A DNA stretch of 46,701 bases from a virus: IMG/VR virus record IMGVR_UViG_3300042860_004908, positions 1-46,701 of that record; one strand, 5' to 3'. Positions 21,846-28,372 of the stretch are shown here, piece after piece. Below the pieces are notes generated by a model that was not told the origin of the DNA, ran no database searches, and saw nothing but the letters and a program-made list of their open reading frames with translations. Position 1 is the stretch's first letter. Each line of letters opens with the position of its first letter. The position numbers and the translations under genes were made by a program.

Positions 21846-21877
21846 TTTGAATTTTAAAATAAATACCTATATATTTG
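21846..21877 (+). promoter_or_regulatory. host-type promoter TTTG-N20-TATATTTG
   Basis: TTTG at 21846-21849 and TATATTTG at 21870-21877 with exactly 20 bases between them, the Bacteroidota primary sigma consensus. The ATG of the next gene starts five bases later, so the mRNA would have almost no leader. Confidence 0.75.
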
Positions 21878-21882
21878 ATATT

Positions 21883-22173
21883 ATGAATTCTCTTTACGAA
21901 GAAAAATTAAAGTTATTGTCCAAATATTCTGGAGACACATCAGACGAACTTTTACTTCATCTGAAAAGACATTTTCCTGTAACCCAAGTAAATCATGATT
22001 GGATGGGGGAGCCTGTAAAATTCATAAAGGTGGATGATAAAACAAGGATATTAAAAGATAATAAAAAATATTTGGTCTCTAAAATTTATGATATTGTCCA
22101 TGAATTATGGGATTCCTTAGGTGAGAGAAAAATTCGAAGGACAATAAAAAAGTATCTCGACGGGATTAGTTAA
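21883..22173 (+). CDS. small protein of unknown function
   Basis: 96 residues from the ATG after the host-type promoter (MNSLYEEKLKLLSKYSGDTS); an in-frame upstream start would lie inside that promoter. The body includes LLLHLKRHFPVTQVNHDWMG, then WDSLGERKIRRTIKKYLDG with a basic C-terminal helix. The host-type promoter suggests early expression. Unrecognised; DNA binding is possible from the basic end. Confidence 0.6.
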   Translation: MNSLYEEKLKLLSKYSGDTSDELLLHLKRHFPVTQVNHDWMGEPVKFIKVDDKTRILKDNKKYLVSKIYDIVHELWDSLGERKIRRTIKKYLDGIS

Positions 22174-22191
22174 ATTGATATATTTATAACT

Positions 22192-22398
22192 ATGATAGTT
22201 TACACAATACAAGAATTCTGTAGTTATTTACAAAGCGGACATACAGAAGTTGTTACTTATGATTTTGTCGATGACATTTATTTTATTTTATTGGATACAA
22301 AACCTACCTCCTTCATAATTTCACCTGCAAGATTAGCAGTTGGTTTTACTGCAGCTGAACTTGAAGAATGGAAACAATTTTTTTGGGACTCCTTTTAA
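22192..22398 (+). CDS. small protein of unknown function
   Basis: 68 residues (MIVYTIQEFCSYLQSGHTEV), ending ELEEWKQFFWDSF. It has a box ATATATTTAT four bases before the ATG and no membrane segment. Unrecognised. The RNA locus starts right after its stop. Confidence 0.55.
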   Translation: MIVYTIQEFCSYLQSGHTEVVTYDFVDDIYFILLDTKPTSFIISPARLAVGFTAAELEEWKQFFWDSF

Positions 22399-22401
22399 AA
22401 A

Positions 22402-22433
22402 TTTGACAGTTATTTTTTTTCTCCTTATCTTTG
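22402..22433 (+). promoter_or_regulatory. host-type promoter TTTG-N20-TATCTTTG (RNA locus, first)
   Basis: TTTG at 22402-22405 and TATCTTTG at 22426-22433, spacer 20. No gene follows before the second promoter at 22502, so it should make a short RNA or a long tRNA precursor. Confidence 0.75.
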
Positions 22434-22438
22434 TAAAA

Positions 22439-22500
22439 CAATTCGGGACTTACAGGCGATGAAAGATACTCGGTACTCGAATAAAAAAAGCTCTTACAAA
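22439..22500 (+). ncRNA. possible short RNA between the first two promoters
   Basis: After the first promoter, ATTCGGG (22441-22447) can pair with CTCGAAT (22476-22482), including one G-T pair, enclosing a 28-base loop; AAAAAAAGC follows. There is no U-run, so the transcript may continue into the tRNA. It may be only a leader. Confidence 0.35.
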
Positions 22501-22501
22501 T

Positions 22502-22532
22502 TTTGGCGGTCTAAAAAGATTTCTTATCTTTG
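22502..22532 (+). promoter_or_regulatory. host-type promoter TTTG-N19-TATCTTTG (tRNA-Phe)
   Basis: TTTG at 22502-22505 and TATCTTTG at 22525-22532, spacer 19. The tRNA-like sequence begins ten bases after it, close to the expected transcription start. Confidence 0.8.
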
Positions 22533-22542
22533 TAAGACATTT

Positions 22543-22631
22543 GGTTGAGGTAGCTCAGTAACTCTTTAGGGTTTTGGTAGAGCAAGGACCTGAACAGTCT
22601 TGTGCCGGTGGTTCGACTCCACCCCCAACCA
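22543..22631 (+). tRNA. trnF(gaa): tRNA-Phe(GAA) with a hairpin insert in the D-loop
   Basis: D-stem GCTC/GAGC, anticodon stem AGGAC/GTCTT with loop CTGAACA (anticodon GAA), five-base variable region and T-arm GGTGG-TTCGACT-CCACC are all in place. Two oddities stand out. The acceptor stem pairs perfectly only if one A (position 6 of GGTTGAGG) is bulged. The D-loop also contains 14 extra bases, AACTC-TTTA-GGGTT, that form their own hairpin; without them the loop is a normal AGTTTGGTA. C at position 37 is unusual too. No CCA is encoded. It may be a functional variant, a damaged gene, or a tRNA mimic. Confidence 0.75.
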
Positions 22632-22640
22632 CGAAAAAAC

Positions 22641-22660
22641 TCAGATTTTTATCTGAATTT
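22641..22660 (+). terminator. weak terminator after tRNA-Phe
   Basis: TCAGAT-TTTT-ATCTGA followed by ATTTT. Short and AT-rich, so uncertain. Confidence 0.5.
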
Positions 22661-22671
22661 TCATCAAAGAA

Positions 22672-22703
22672 TTTGGAAGGCATTAAAATCTTTCTTATCT
22701 TTG
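22672..22703 (+). promoter_or_regulatory. host-type promoter TTTG-N20-TATCTTTG (structured RNA)
   Basis: TTTG at 22672-22675 and TATCTTTG at 22696-22703, spacer 20. It is the third promoter of the locus with an almost identical TCTTATCTTTGTAA core. Confidence 0.8.
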
Positions 22704-22707
22704 TAAC

Positions 22708-23015
22708 ATGGACAGCGGAATGTTTACTTGTGGTGGTTCCCCATACTCACCCCGTCTAACTTTCTTCTCCGCTTTATAAATCAGAAATACAGAGACGACT
22801 AAAACACGGGAGGTTTAGGTGGAAAGGTCATTCCTGTTTAATCCTTGATAAACTAACAACCATGTCTTTTTTCGGATGTTTTGTGACACATAATCAAAAC
22901 AGGATATGTCCAATCCCACGGGGTTCTTTCGGTCTCACCTCCCTATCCGATTAAAAACTTAGACCACACATTTCTCGACGGAGATATAAGGGGACACGAC
23001 GGTGTCCCCTTTTTT
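22708..23015 (+). ncRNA. structured non-coding RNA of about 300 nt, family unknown
   Basis: Bounded by a host-type promoter and a perfect terminator, with no gene longer than 23 codons inside. Pairings seen by eye: AGCGGA (22714) with TCCGCT (22768), GGGAGGT (22808) with ACCTCCC (22937), GTTTTG (22878) with CAAAAC (22895), TGGACA (22709) with TGTCCA (22907), and local hairpins GGAA/TTCC and TCTC-GACG-GAGA. The last two long-range pairings may not coexist with the first. Conserved motifs of tmRNA and RNase P RNA were looked for and not found. A 23-codon frame at its very start (MDSGMFTCGG onward) could be a leader peptide. Confidence 0.65.
22990..23015 (+). terminator. rho-independent terminator of the structured RNA
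   Basis: GGGGACAC-GACG-GTGTCCCC followed by six T, a perfect eight-pair stem. Confidence 0.95.
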
Positions 23016-23027
23016 GTTATCATTTAA

Positions 23028-23036
23028 ATATTTATT
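23028..23036 (+). promoter_or_regulatory. phage box ATATTTATT
   Basis: Ten bases before the ATG of the adhesin-like gene, just after the RNA terminator. Confidence 0.5.
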
Positions 23037-23046
23037 ATAGAAAAAT

Positions 23047-24216
23047 ATGGCTACTATAACTCCCGTTGCGTACAAACCAGTTGGTTCAATACCTGGAACA
23101 ACTAAAGTTGGAAATTTAATTGCAGGAACAACTCCACAAGATTATGGTGTTGTTGGTGCTAACTATGGTGTTACGTTTTGGTCAACTCCAGACCAAGATT
23201 TAGGATATGTGATTGCTCATGAGGATACAATTGGTTCACACACAGGTAATACAGCATCGGGAGATGTGTCAGCGTTTGTTGGTTTTTGGAGAAGCGAATT
23301 AAAAACTGAAGAGTCATTTATAAGTTTGGCAGAATCCGTTTCTGATTGGGATGATGACCCTCAAACTTTTTTAGATGGTACTGAAGCTGTAACTTGGTTG
23401 AATAACAATGGTTATTGGACCTCATTTACACCCAAAACACCCTACACCGAATTACAAATAATTGCAGAATATTTGAGAGGATTCATGCCTGAGTTTAGAA
23501 ATCCAAGTTTTTATCCTTATCAACTTGATGGGGATGGTTATTATATAAATGATGGAGGTGGTGACATGTACGACAATGGAAATATTTCTTCTCCTTGGGT
23601 TATTTCTAATACTGAATATATAGGCGCTGATGTATATAGCTCAAGTTCGTATCCTTTCGCCGTAAACTATACTAATTCTGCAACTACAGTAAATTTAGAT
23701 ACAAGCTTCGGATATATAAGTTTAGGTTATCAACAATATCCTGGTGGAGTTCAACCTCTAACATATCTACCACTTACGGTTTTGGGTTCAAGAGATAATG
23801 ATACATTTGGACCTGGACTTCCTGTTGGATTTCAGACAGGTGGTAACTCTGGTGCAGACGGAGGAGGGACCTTAGCTAGTGGTACAATTTATAGCGGAGC
23901 AACTGTGAGTGGATTTACCGTATACGCATTTTTTAGAGAAACTTATAATGCTAGCGACCCATCTCACTGTGATTTGTATATTTTGTTGGGACACCCAAGT
24001 TGGAACTCAACATTCGGAACAGTTACATCATTTGCTCAACCAACAAACGTTGGTGGATGCGGAGGTTATTTATATACAACAGGTGCAGGAACAGAAAATA
24101 TATTGGCAATCAAAACATTATTGAGTAAAAACGGTGGTACGCTTGTTACACAAGCTGAATGTCAAACTGTGGTTGATAATTTCGTTATTAGAGTAAAACA
24201 ATCACAGGGATTTTAA
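23047..24216 (+). CDS. adhesin/fibre-like virion protein
   Basis: 389 residues, no signal peptide, low in charge and rich in Gly, Ser, Thr and Tyr, as in phage fibre and tip proteins. The N-terminal 110 residues (TTKVGNLIAGTTPQDYGVVG, FWSTPDQDLGYVIAHED) parallel the start of the LamG protein at 4217. The C-terminal half is unrelated to LamG and contains paired cysteines (DPSHCDLYILLGHPSW, GGCGGYL, EAECQTV-like). So the two share a possible attachment domain with different distal domains. Receptor-binding or head decoration is an inference. Confidence 0.65.
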   Translation: MATITPVAYKPVGSIPGTTKVGNLIAGTTPQDYGVVGANYGVTFWSTPDQDLGYVIAHEDTIGSHTGNTASGDVSAFVGFWRSELKTEESFISLAESVSDWDDDPQTFLDGTEAVTWLNNNGYWTSFTPKTPYTELQIIAEYLRGFMPEFRNPSFYPYQLDGDGYYINDGGGDMYDNGNISSPWVISNTEYIGADVYSSSSYPFAVNYTNSATTVNLDTSFGYISLGYQQYPGGVQPLTYLPLTVLGSRDNDTFGPGLPVGFQTGGNSGADGGGTLASGTIYSGATVSGFTVYAFFRETYNASDPSHCDLYILLGHPSWNSTFGTVTSFAQPTNVGGCGGYLYTTGAGTENILAIKTLLSKNGGTLVTQAECQTVVDNFVIRVKQSQGF

Positions 24217-24244
24217 TATTTATTGGTAAGTAAATTACCAAATT

Positions 24245-24505
24245 ATGAAAAAATTTTTCTCACAGTTGTTTAACGACGACAACTCAATCAATGAAAAAAG
24301 TGTCGTTGGATTCTTAGCTTTTGTCATGATGATTATATTTGCTATTGCAGATATTGTCACAGGTACACTTGGAAAAGACCTGATAATAAATGAATTCATT
24401 TTCAATTCTTTCCTTTGGTTAGTTTTGGGTTCATTTGGTATAGGTTCGGTCGACAAGTGGATAAACAAAACAAAAGGGTCCAACGAAGAAACAACAGAAA
24501 TTTAA
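24245..24505 (+). CDS. two-helix membrane protein, holin candidate
   Basis: 86 residues. A short charged N-terminus, then hydrophobic helices at about residues 21-42 (VVGFLAFVMMIIFAIADIVT) and 52-70 (FIFNSFLWLVLGSFGIGSV), and a charged C-terminal tail KWINKTKGSNEETTEI. This is the layout of class II holins. It lies after a fibre gene, has its own box and ends at a terminator. No endolysin is adjacent; the likely endolysin is at 29586. Confidence 0.6.
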   Translation: MKKFFSQLFNDDNSINEKSVVGFLAFVMMIIFAIADIVTGTLGKDLIINEFIFNSFLWLVLGSFGIGSVDKWINKTKGSNEETTEI

Positions 24506-24510
24506 AAGAA

Positions 24511-24536
24511 TCCCCTCCTTAGTGAGGGGATTTTTT
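24511..24536 (+). terminator. rho-independent terminator
   Basis: TCCCCTC-CTTAGT-GAGGGGA then six T. Confidence 0.9.
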
Positions 24537-24558
24537 AATTACAATCTATTTATCTCAT

Positions 24559-25434
24559 ATGTCCAATAAAAGAACGGAATGGGGTTGTAATAGATTTCCA
24601 GCATATTCAGAAGAAAGAGATTTCTGTCAACTTGCATCAAAAAAAATAAAATTCAAAGTCAAGAGTGTAAAAAAACTTTTAGACGATATTGCCTTTATTG
24701 TAATAATGGATGTAAATGATGAAATTTCGAAAAAAATCAAGTATGTCAAAGAAGATGATGAATATTTCACAGAAAATTTTAATAATTTTAGAATTTTAGA
24801 AGAGAAACTATCGGAGCAATGCGAATTGAATAAAGAAACGTTTGATGATTTCAGACTCAAAATATCATCAAAATTTGTTATTCTAAAAGAATTGAATGAA
24901 AAATTTGTTTGGGATGAAATGAGTATGTTGGAAACAAATTATTCAGCCTTGGCTTATGTTTTGACAAAATTTAGAGAAAAAGATAAATCAAAAAATAGTT
25001 TTGACTCTTGTTTTCAAAAATACTTTTTGGGGTCTTACATGCAAGACTTACCTGAATCCAAACAGGATTTAACCATTTTTCAAAAACTTGTATTGAGTTA
25101 TTTAGCAGATTCTTTGGATGAGTTTGACAACGAAATAATTGAAGGTGTTGTTGATACAATCAAAGGTACATATGGAATGGGAAAACGTTCAGAAATAGAA
25201 GCCTATGAAGAATTAAAAAATTCTTTTTCAAAAGTAATCAAATTCAGTGGTGACTTTTCTTTTGCAGATTCTTTAGGAGTTGACTTTTTGATTTTTGATG
25301 ATGGACTTGGTTGGATACCTGTACAGGTAAAAACTTCATTTATGAATTGTTATAGAAATACAAAATTTTGTAATAGTGTGTGTATGGGTAAGGAAAACGG
25401 TAGATGGAAAACCCAAACATACGAACAAGAATAA
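24559..25434 (+). CDS. possible PD-(D/E)XK-fold nuclease
   Basis: 291 residues. The first 200 are mostly charged helix without a known motif. Near residue 250, SLGVDFLIFDDGLGWIPVQV then K-T-S-F reads as D-x(n)-Q-x-K, a variant of the PD-(D/E)XK catalytic motif in which Glu is replaced by Gln, as happens in some restriction and Holliday-junction enzymes. Cysteines follow (MNCYRNTKFCNSVCMG) and could bind metal. Box TATTTATC precedes. The call depends on one motif and the Gln lowers certainty. It could be a phage nuclease acting on host or rival DNA. Confidence 0.5.
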   Translation: MSNKRTEWGCNRFPAYSEERDFCQLASKKIKFKVKSVKKLLDDIAFIVIMDVNDEISKKIKYVKEDDEYFTENFNNFRILEEKLSEQCELNKETFDDFRLKISSKFVILKELNEKFVWDEMSMLETNYSALAYVLTKFREKDKSKNSFDSCFQKYFLGSYMQDLPESKQDLTIFQKLVLSYLADSLDEFDNEIIEGVVDTIKGTYGMGKRSEIEAYEELKNSFSKVIKFSGDFSFADSLGVDFLIFDDGLGWIPVQVKTSFMNCYRNTKFCNSVCMGKENGRWKTQTYEQE

Positions 25435-25441
25435 TTTTCCT

Positions 25442-25449
25442 TATATTTG
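25442..25449 (+). promoter_or_regulatory. host-type -7 element TATATTTG
   Basis: Matches TAnnTTTG five bases before the ATG at 25454; no TTTG stands at the right distance upstream, so the promoter is incomplete. Confidence 0.4.
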
Positions 25450-25453
25450 CCAT

Positions 25454-25666
25454 ATGCCATTCGAAAAAAAACCTGAACCTAAACCCATCAAATGGGAAGT
25501 TGTCTATGAAGACGAAGATACAATCTCTATATGGAGATACAACTCAAATAAAAACCCAAATGGTCCTGTAGAGGTGGAATACAAGTATAAAAGGGGTTAT
25601 CAACATCCATCCAACAAAAAGAAAAAAACCCTTGGAGATTTGGTCAAAGACTCAAAATCAAAGTGA
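25454..25666 (+). CDS. small lysine- and proline-rich protein
   Basis: 70 residues from MPFEKKPEPKPIKWEVVYED; the longer frame upstream would overlap the previous gene in another frame. A strand-rich centre (EDEDTISIWRYNSNKNPNGP) is flanked by very basic ends (SNKKKKTLGDLVKDSKSK). It may bind nucleic acid. Its last nine bases overlap the end of the converging gene at 25658. Unrecognised. Confidence 0.55.
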   Translation: MPFEKKPEPKPIKWEVVYEDEDTISIWRYNSNKNPNGPVEVEYKYKRGYQHPSNKKKKTLGDLVKDSKSK

Positions 25667-26290
25667 TTTTAATTTAGTATCGATAATTTTTTTAATGTTT
25701 AATAGGGTTTTTTTATCGAAATTTTCGATAACCTTTTCTGTGTTTTCAGACAATAATTTAAGAATATTATTTTCAACGGACTCAGTATTCAAATCTTTCA
25801 TAGATTTAACAGATTCAATTTTGAAATTAGTATTATCAGAATCGATAACTTCTCTTTCGATTGGGGATTCACTAAAATAATCCCATGAGCCCTCGTTTAA
25901 AGAATCGGTGATTGAATCTTCAACCCATTCTTTTTTAAAACATTTCCAATCAGTTTTGTAATATTCAACTACATATTCTCTAATACTTACTTGATAGAGA
26001 ATTTCAAATTCTTCTATTTGAGGTAGTTTGAGACGGCTTGAAATATTTGAATATGACAGGTTACCATCAATCCAAGATTGTAAAATATGATAGTTGTCAA
26101 CAATAAATGCACAAATGACTTCCACGTCATATATGTCAATATTAGAGTATCCAAAAAGCTTCGATACCGATTTAACGATATCATAGTTTGAATCTCTATA
26201 GGGCTCATTAAATTTCAAGCCCTTTTCTAAACAGATTTTCGCAATTGTTGCAAGTTCTTTACGGTCGGCTATTTCGAATTGAGATTCCAT
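25658..26290 (-). CDS. protein of unknown function
   Basis: 210 residues (MESQFEIADRKELATIAKIC), helical, acidic, with tryptophans in SWIDGNLSYSNISSRLKLPQ and DWKCFKKEWVEDSITDSL, and a C-terminal coiled-coil-like segment (KVIENFDKKTLLNIKKIIDT). A box GTATTTAT precedes it on the minus strand, so it is separate from the host-promoter operon to its right. Unrecognised. Confidence 0.6.
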   Translation of the reverse strand: MESQFEIADRKELATIAKICLEKGLKFNEPYRDSNYDIVKSVSKLFGYSNIDIYDVEVICAFIVDNYHILQSWIDGNLSYSNISSRLKLPQIEEFEILYQVSIREYVVEYYKTDWKCFKKEWVEDSITDSLNEGSWDYFSESPIEREVIDSDNTNFKIESVKSMKDLNTESVENNILKLLSENTEKVIENFDKKTLLNIKKIIDTKLKSL

Positions 26291-26303
26291 AACTTATAAA
26301 TAC

Positions 26304-26333
26304 AAAAAAAGGTGAGATTTCTCTCACCTTTAA
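26304..26333 (-). terminator. terminator ending the 29.4-26.3 kb minus operon
   Basis: AAGGTGAGA-GAAA-TCTCACCTT followed by a T-run on the minus strand. It overlaps the stop of the receiver-like gene. Confidence 0.85.
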
Positions 26334-26698
26334 TAATTCAATTTTTTTTGGAAGTTCTCGATGAGTTGAACAATATTATCACGACCAACAGGATTTGCGG
26401 AATGAACATTCCAAGTGGGGACAGGGAGTCCATTAGTCCAACAATATTCGCATAACCATTTAGCACAATCATATCCGGTTTTTTCGTGATATACAAACCC
26501 TTGTTTGAACGTTTCAGGGTCATAATGAACATCAGCTAAATCATGGTCAAAGGAAACTTCTTCAGGTAAACCGTTTTCTTCGATATGTTTTACAAATTCA
26601 TCGTAGTTTCTGACGACGGTCCAGCCTGTTGTCTTCGGATTTCTCACGTCGTCCAGAAACAACTTCACTAATTGACGGTCTTTCAAATTCTTTTTCAT
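26330..26698 (-). CDS. cyclic-phosphate-processing receiver (cPPR)-like protein
   Basis: 122 residues. LFLDDVRNPKTTGWTVVRNY is the first motif, then VSFDHDLADVHYDPETF and TGYDCAKWLCEYCWTNGLPV followed by P-T-W-N-V-H-S-A-N-P. This D-D-R, F-D-H-D-L and H-x-x-N-P pattern is that of small receiver-like proteins predicted to act on cyclic phosphate ends of RNA. The start overlaps the preceding gene by 101 bases in another frame; no later start would keep the first motif. It is the last gene of the operon, next to a terminator. The calcineurin-like enzyme three genes upstream could act in the same phosphate chemistry. Confidence 0.8.
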   Translation of the reverse strand: MKKNLKDRQLVKLFLDDVRNPKTTGWTVVRNYDEFVKHIEENGLPEEVSFDHDLADVHYDPETFKQGFVYHEKTGYDCAKWLCEYCWTNGLPVPTWNVHSANPVGRDNIVQLIENFQKKLNY

Positions 26699-26888
26699 AA
26701 GTGTTATTACCCACCCTTTGATAGGCTTCTAAAAGATTGATGATACTAAATTTAATCAATTTTTTTATTTCTTTATCCTTTTTTATTACAGGGTGTGACA
26801 TAAGATACCTGTCCATAATATCTGTAACAAAAAATAATCTGTCGAGAGCTTCGACAAAATGTCCATCGTTTATTTTATTCTTTTTCAT
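26598..26888 (-). CDS. small helical protein
   Basis: 96 residues from MKKNKINDGHFVEALDRLFF; an ATG five codons earlier is possible. Helical with FVTDIMDRYLMSHPVIKKDK and a very basic end SGRREKSEDNRLDRRQKLR. That basic end is encoded in the overlap with the receiver-like gene, so either the overlap is genuine or the C-terminus is read-on. It overlaps the preceding acidic gene by 14 bases. Unrecognised. Confidence 0.55.
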   Translation of the reverse strand: MKKNKINDGHFVEALDRLFFVTDIMDRYLMSHPVIKKDKEIKKLIKFSIINLLEAYQRVGNNTYEKEFERPSISEVVSGRREKSEDNRLDRRQKLR

Positions 26889-27354
26889 CGGAAATTTTTG
26901 CAATTAAATTATCATCAGATTCAATAACCATGCTAAAAATACTACCTGTACTAAAATTCAACTCTGAGTCAGTAATTTCTGAATCCCAATATAGGTCATT
27001 AGAGACGAATCCTGACTCTTCTTCTTCGGTCAAGGGTTCTTCCCACTCAATGTTGGTAATGTCAACCTCGCCATCTGTAGTTGTTTCTATTGAAAGGTCA
27101 GGAAAATCTACATCTTGCATCTCAGTCAATTCCTTGGTTTCGAGTAATTCTATTAGTTCTGAAACAGTAAATTGTTCACAGACAAGACTAGCACCTCTCC
27201 AAGTAGTTTCTGAATCACAGGTGAATTTTTTATCAAATTTCGAACCTGTATGATAACAGACCTCTAATAAAGATTTTCGATAAAGGTCGATTGTCACCTT
27301 TACGGTCGATTCAGGGCCAAGTTTTTTTAATTCGATTACAGCATTTTCATTCAT
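26875..27354 (-). CDS. acidic protein of unknown function
   Basis: 159 residues, strongly acidic. The N-terminal half is alpha/beta (STVKVTIDLYRKSLLEVCYH) with three cysteines; the C-terminal half is rich in Asp, Glu, Ser and Thr (ITNIEWEEPLTEEEESGFVS). It overlaps the phosphoesterase gene by eight bases and lies in the same operon. Acidic early phage proteins are often inhibitors of host nucleic-acid enzymes, but I see no specific motif. Confidence 0.6.
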   Translation of the reverse strand: MNENAVIELKKLGPESTVKVTIDLYRKSLLEVCYHTGSKFDKKFTCDSETTWRGASLVCEQFTVSELIELLETKELTEMQDVDFPDLSIETTTDGEVDITNIEWEEPLTEEEESGFVSNDLYWDSEITDSELNFSTGSIFSMVIESDDNLIAKISDEKE

Positions 27355-28021
27355 AGTCTATTTGTTTAGTTTCCGTATCAAAAATAATTTTTATTGGTTC
27401 ATTTTCATATTGATACCTCTCATTCAAAACTGAGGCGTTTAAAAATTCAACACCAAAAAAATTTTTTTGACCATACGCCCAATGGATATGACCACAAACG
27501 TGAATTTTTGGTTGTACTTCCATAACCCTATTGAATAGGTCTTTACAACCCACGAGTTCTCCTTGAGGAGTATGGTCGAGCATTCCATGTGCGGGTCCAT
27601 GAGTAATAAGAACATCAGTGTTACCAGGTATCTTCTTCCATTTTTCTGCCAACTTTTCTCCTCTTGGAAGATTGAAAGCCCAATTATAAAATTCAGGTTG
27701 CCAAGGACTACCATAAAATTTGACACCATCGATTACTACTTCACTATCGAATAGATAATGAACACCCTTTTCTTTGTATTCAGGAGCAATATCCTGAACA
27801 ACCTCAAAACCAAAATCATGATTACCTGCGATAAAGATTTTGTGAGTGTAATCTGTATTTGAGAACCAATCAAGAAAATCCTTGATTTCACCAACTTTTC
27901 CAAGATTAGAAATATCCCCAGCGTGAATTATACAGTCCCCGCTTCCGAGTATGTTATTATACGCCTTGGAGGTTAGGTATTTATGTTTACCATGAGTGTC
28001 ACTTATAAAGGTCATTCTCAT
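27347..28021 (-). CDS. calcineurin-like metallophosphoesterase (MPPED-type)
   Basis: 224 residues, full length for the family. All metal-binding motifs are visible: FISDTHGKH, IHAGDISNLG, FIAGNHDFGF, LITHGPAHGM and HVCGHIHWAYG. The G-S-P-W-Q-P segment is typical of the MPPED1/2-like group, which hydrolyses cyclic nucleotides and phosphodiesters. No signal peptide, so cytoplasmic. In an operon with a cyclic-phosphate-processing receiver protein, it might counter cyclic-nucleotide defence signals or repair RNA ends; both are speculation. Confidence 0.92.
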   Translation of the reverse strand: MRMTFISDTHGKHKYLTSKAYNNILGSGDCIIHAGDISNLGKVGEIKDFLDWFSNTDYTHKIFIAGNHDFGFEVVQDIAPEYKEKGVHYLFDSEVVIDGVKFYGSPWQPEFYNWAFNLPRGEKLAEKWKKIPGNTDVLITHGPAHGMLDHTPQGELVGCKDLFNRVMEVQPKIHVCGHIHWAYGQKNFFGVEFLNASVLNERYQYENEPIKIIFDTETKQIDYE

Positions 28022-28160
28022 ATTTCTTCATTTTGTCCCAATTCAGAAAGTCTTCACCTTTGTAATCAGGATGATTTTTTTTCATATTATCAATCCCTCG
28101 AACCCAAACGATTGAAATTGTCAAAACGAAGATAAACATAAAAAACCAGAATGCAATCAT
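27999..28160 (-). CDS. small single-pass membrane protein
   Basis: 53 residues. A hydrophobic helix at the N-terminus (MIAFWFFMFIFVLTISIVWV) is followed by a charged cytoplasmic tail (KKNHPDYKGEDFLNWDKMKK). Start chosen at this ATG because the longer frame would overlap the PspC gene. The end overlaps the phosphoesterase start by 23 bases. Pairing with the PspC-domain protein directly upstream suggests membrane modification early in infection. Confidence 0.6.
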   Translation of the reverse strand: MIAFWFFMFIFVLTISIVWVRGIDNMKKNHPDYKGEDFLNWDKMKKYENDLYK

Positions 28161-28162
28161 TT

Positions 28163-28351
28163 TTATAAAATTTTGTTTTGAGGGATAACAATACAGGCTA
28201 AAAGATAAAATAGTACGGTAGGGAAGGGTGCAAAAATTAAAGCCAAAAAAAGTATTCTCCAAATTGTCGGGTCACTATTTGTATACTCTGCAAGACCGCC
28301 ACAAACACCACCTATTCTTTTATCGATAGTACTTCTATATAATTTTTTCAT
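28163..28351 (-). CDS. PspC-domain protein
   Basis: 62 residues. KKLYRSTIDKRIGGVCGGLA then EYTNSDPTIWRILFLALIFA is a textbook PspC domain: a conserved G-G-V-C-G-G-L-A-E turn before the first hydrophobic helix, then P-F-P-T-V-L-F-Y-L-L-A and V-I-P-Q. In bacteria PspC belongs to the envelope-stress response. A phage copy may stabilise or signal at the membrane during takeover or protect against superinfection. It lies in the host-promoter operon. Confidence 0.92.
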   Translation of the reverse strand: MKKLYRSTIDKRIGGVCGGLAEYTNSDPTIWRILFLALIFAPFPTVLFYLLACIVIPQNKIL

Positions 28352-28372
28352 ATCTCTTTTCTAATAAATTTT

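Noticed and set aside
22574-22759. A 61-codon plus-strand frame over the tRNA-Phe 3' half
   Set aside because: It covers the tRNA and the third promoter; the codons are those of a structural RNA.
22708-23015. tmRNA or RNase P RNA
   Set aside because: I looked for a tRNA-like end, the GGATTCGAC-type tmRNA motif and conserved RNase P core motifs and did not find them; the identity is left open.
26930-27253. Plus-strand 107-codon frame
   Set aside because: A serine/valine-rich shadow of the acidic minus-strand gene.
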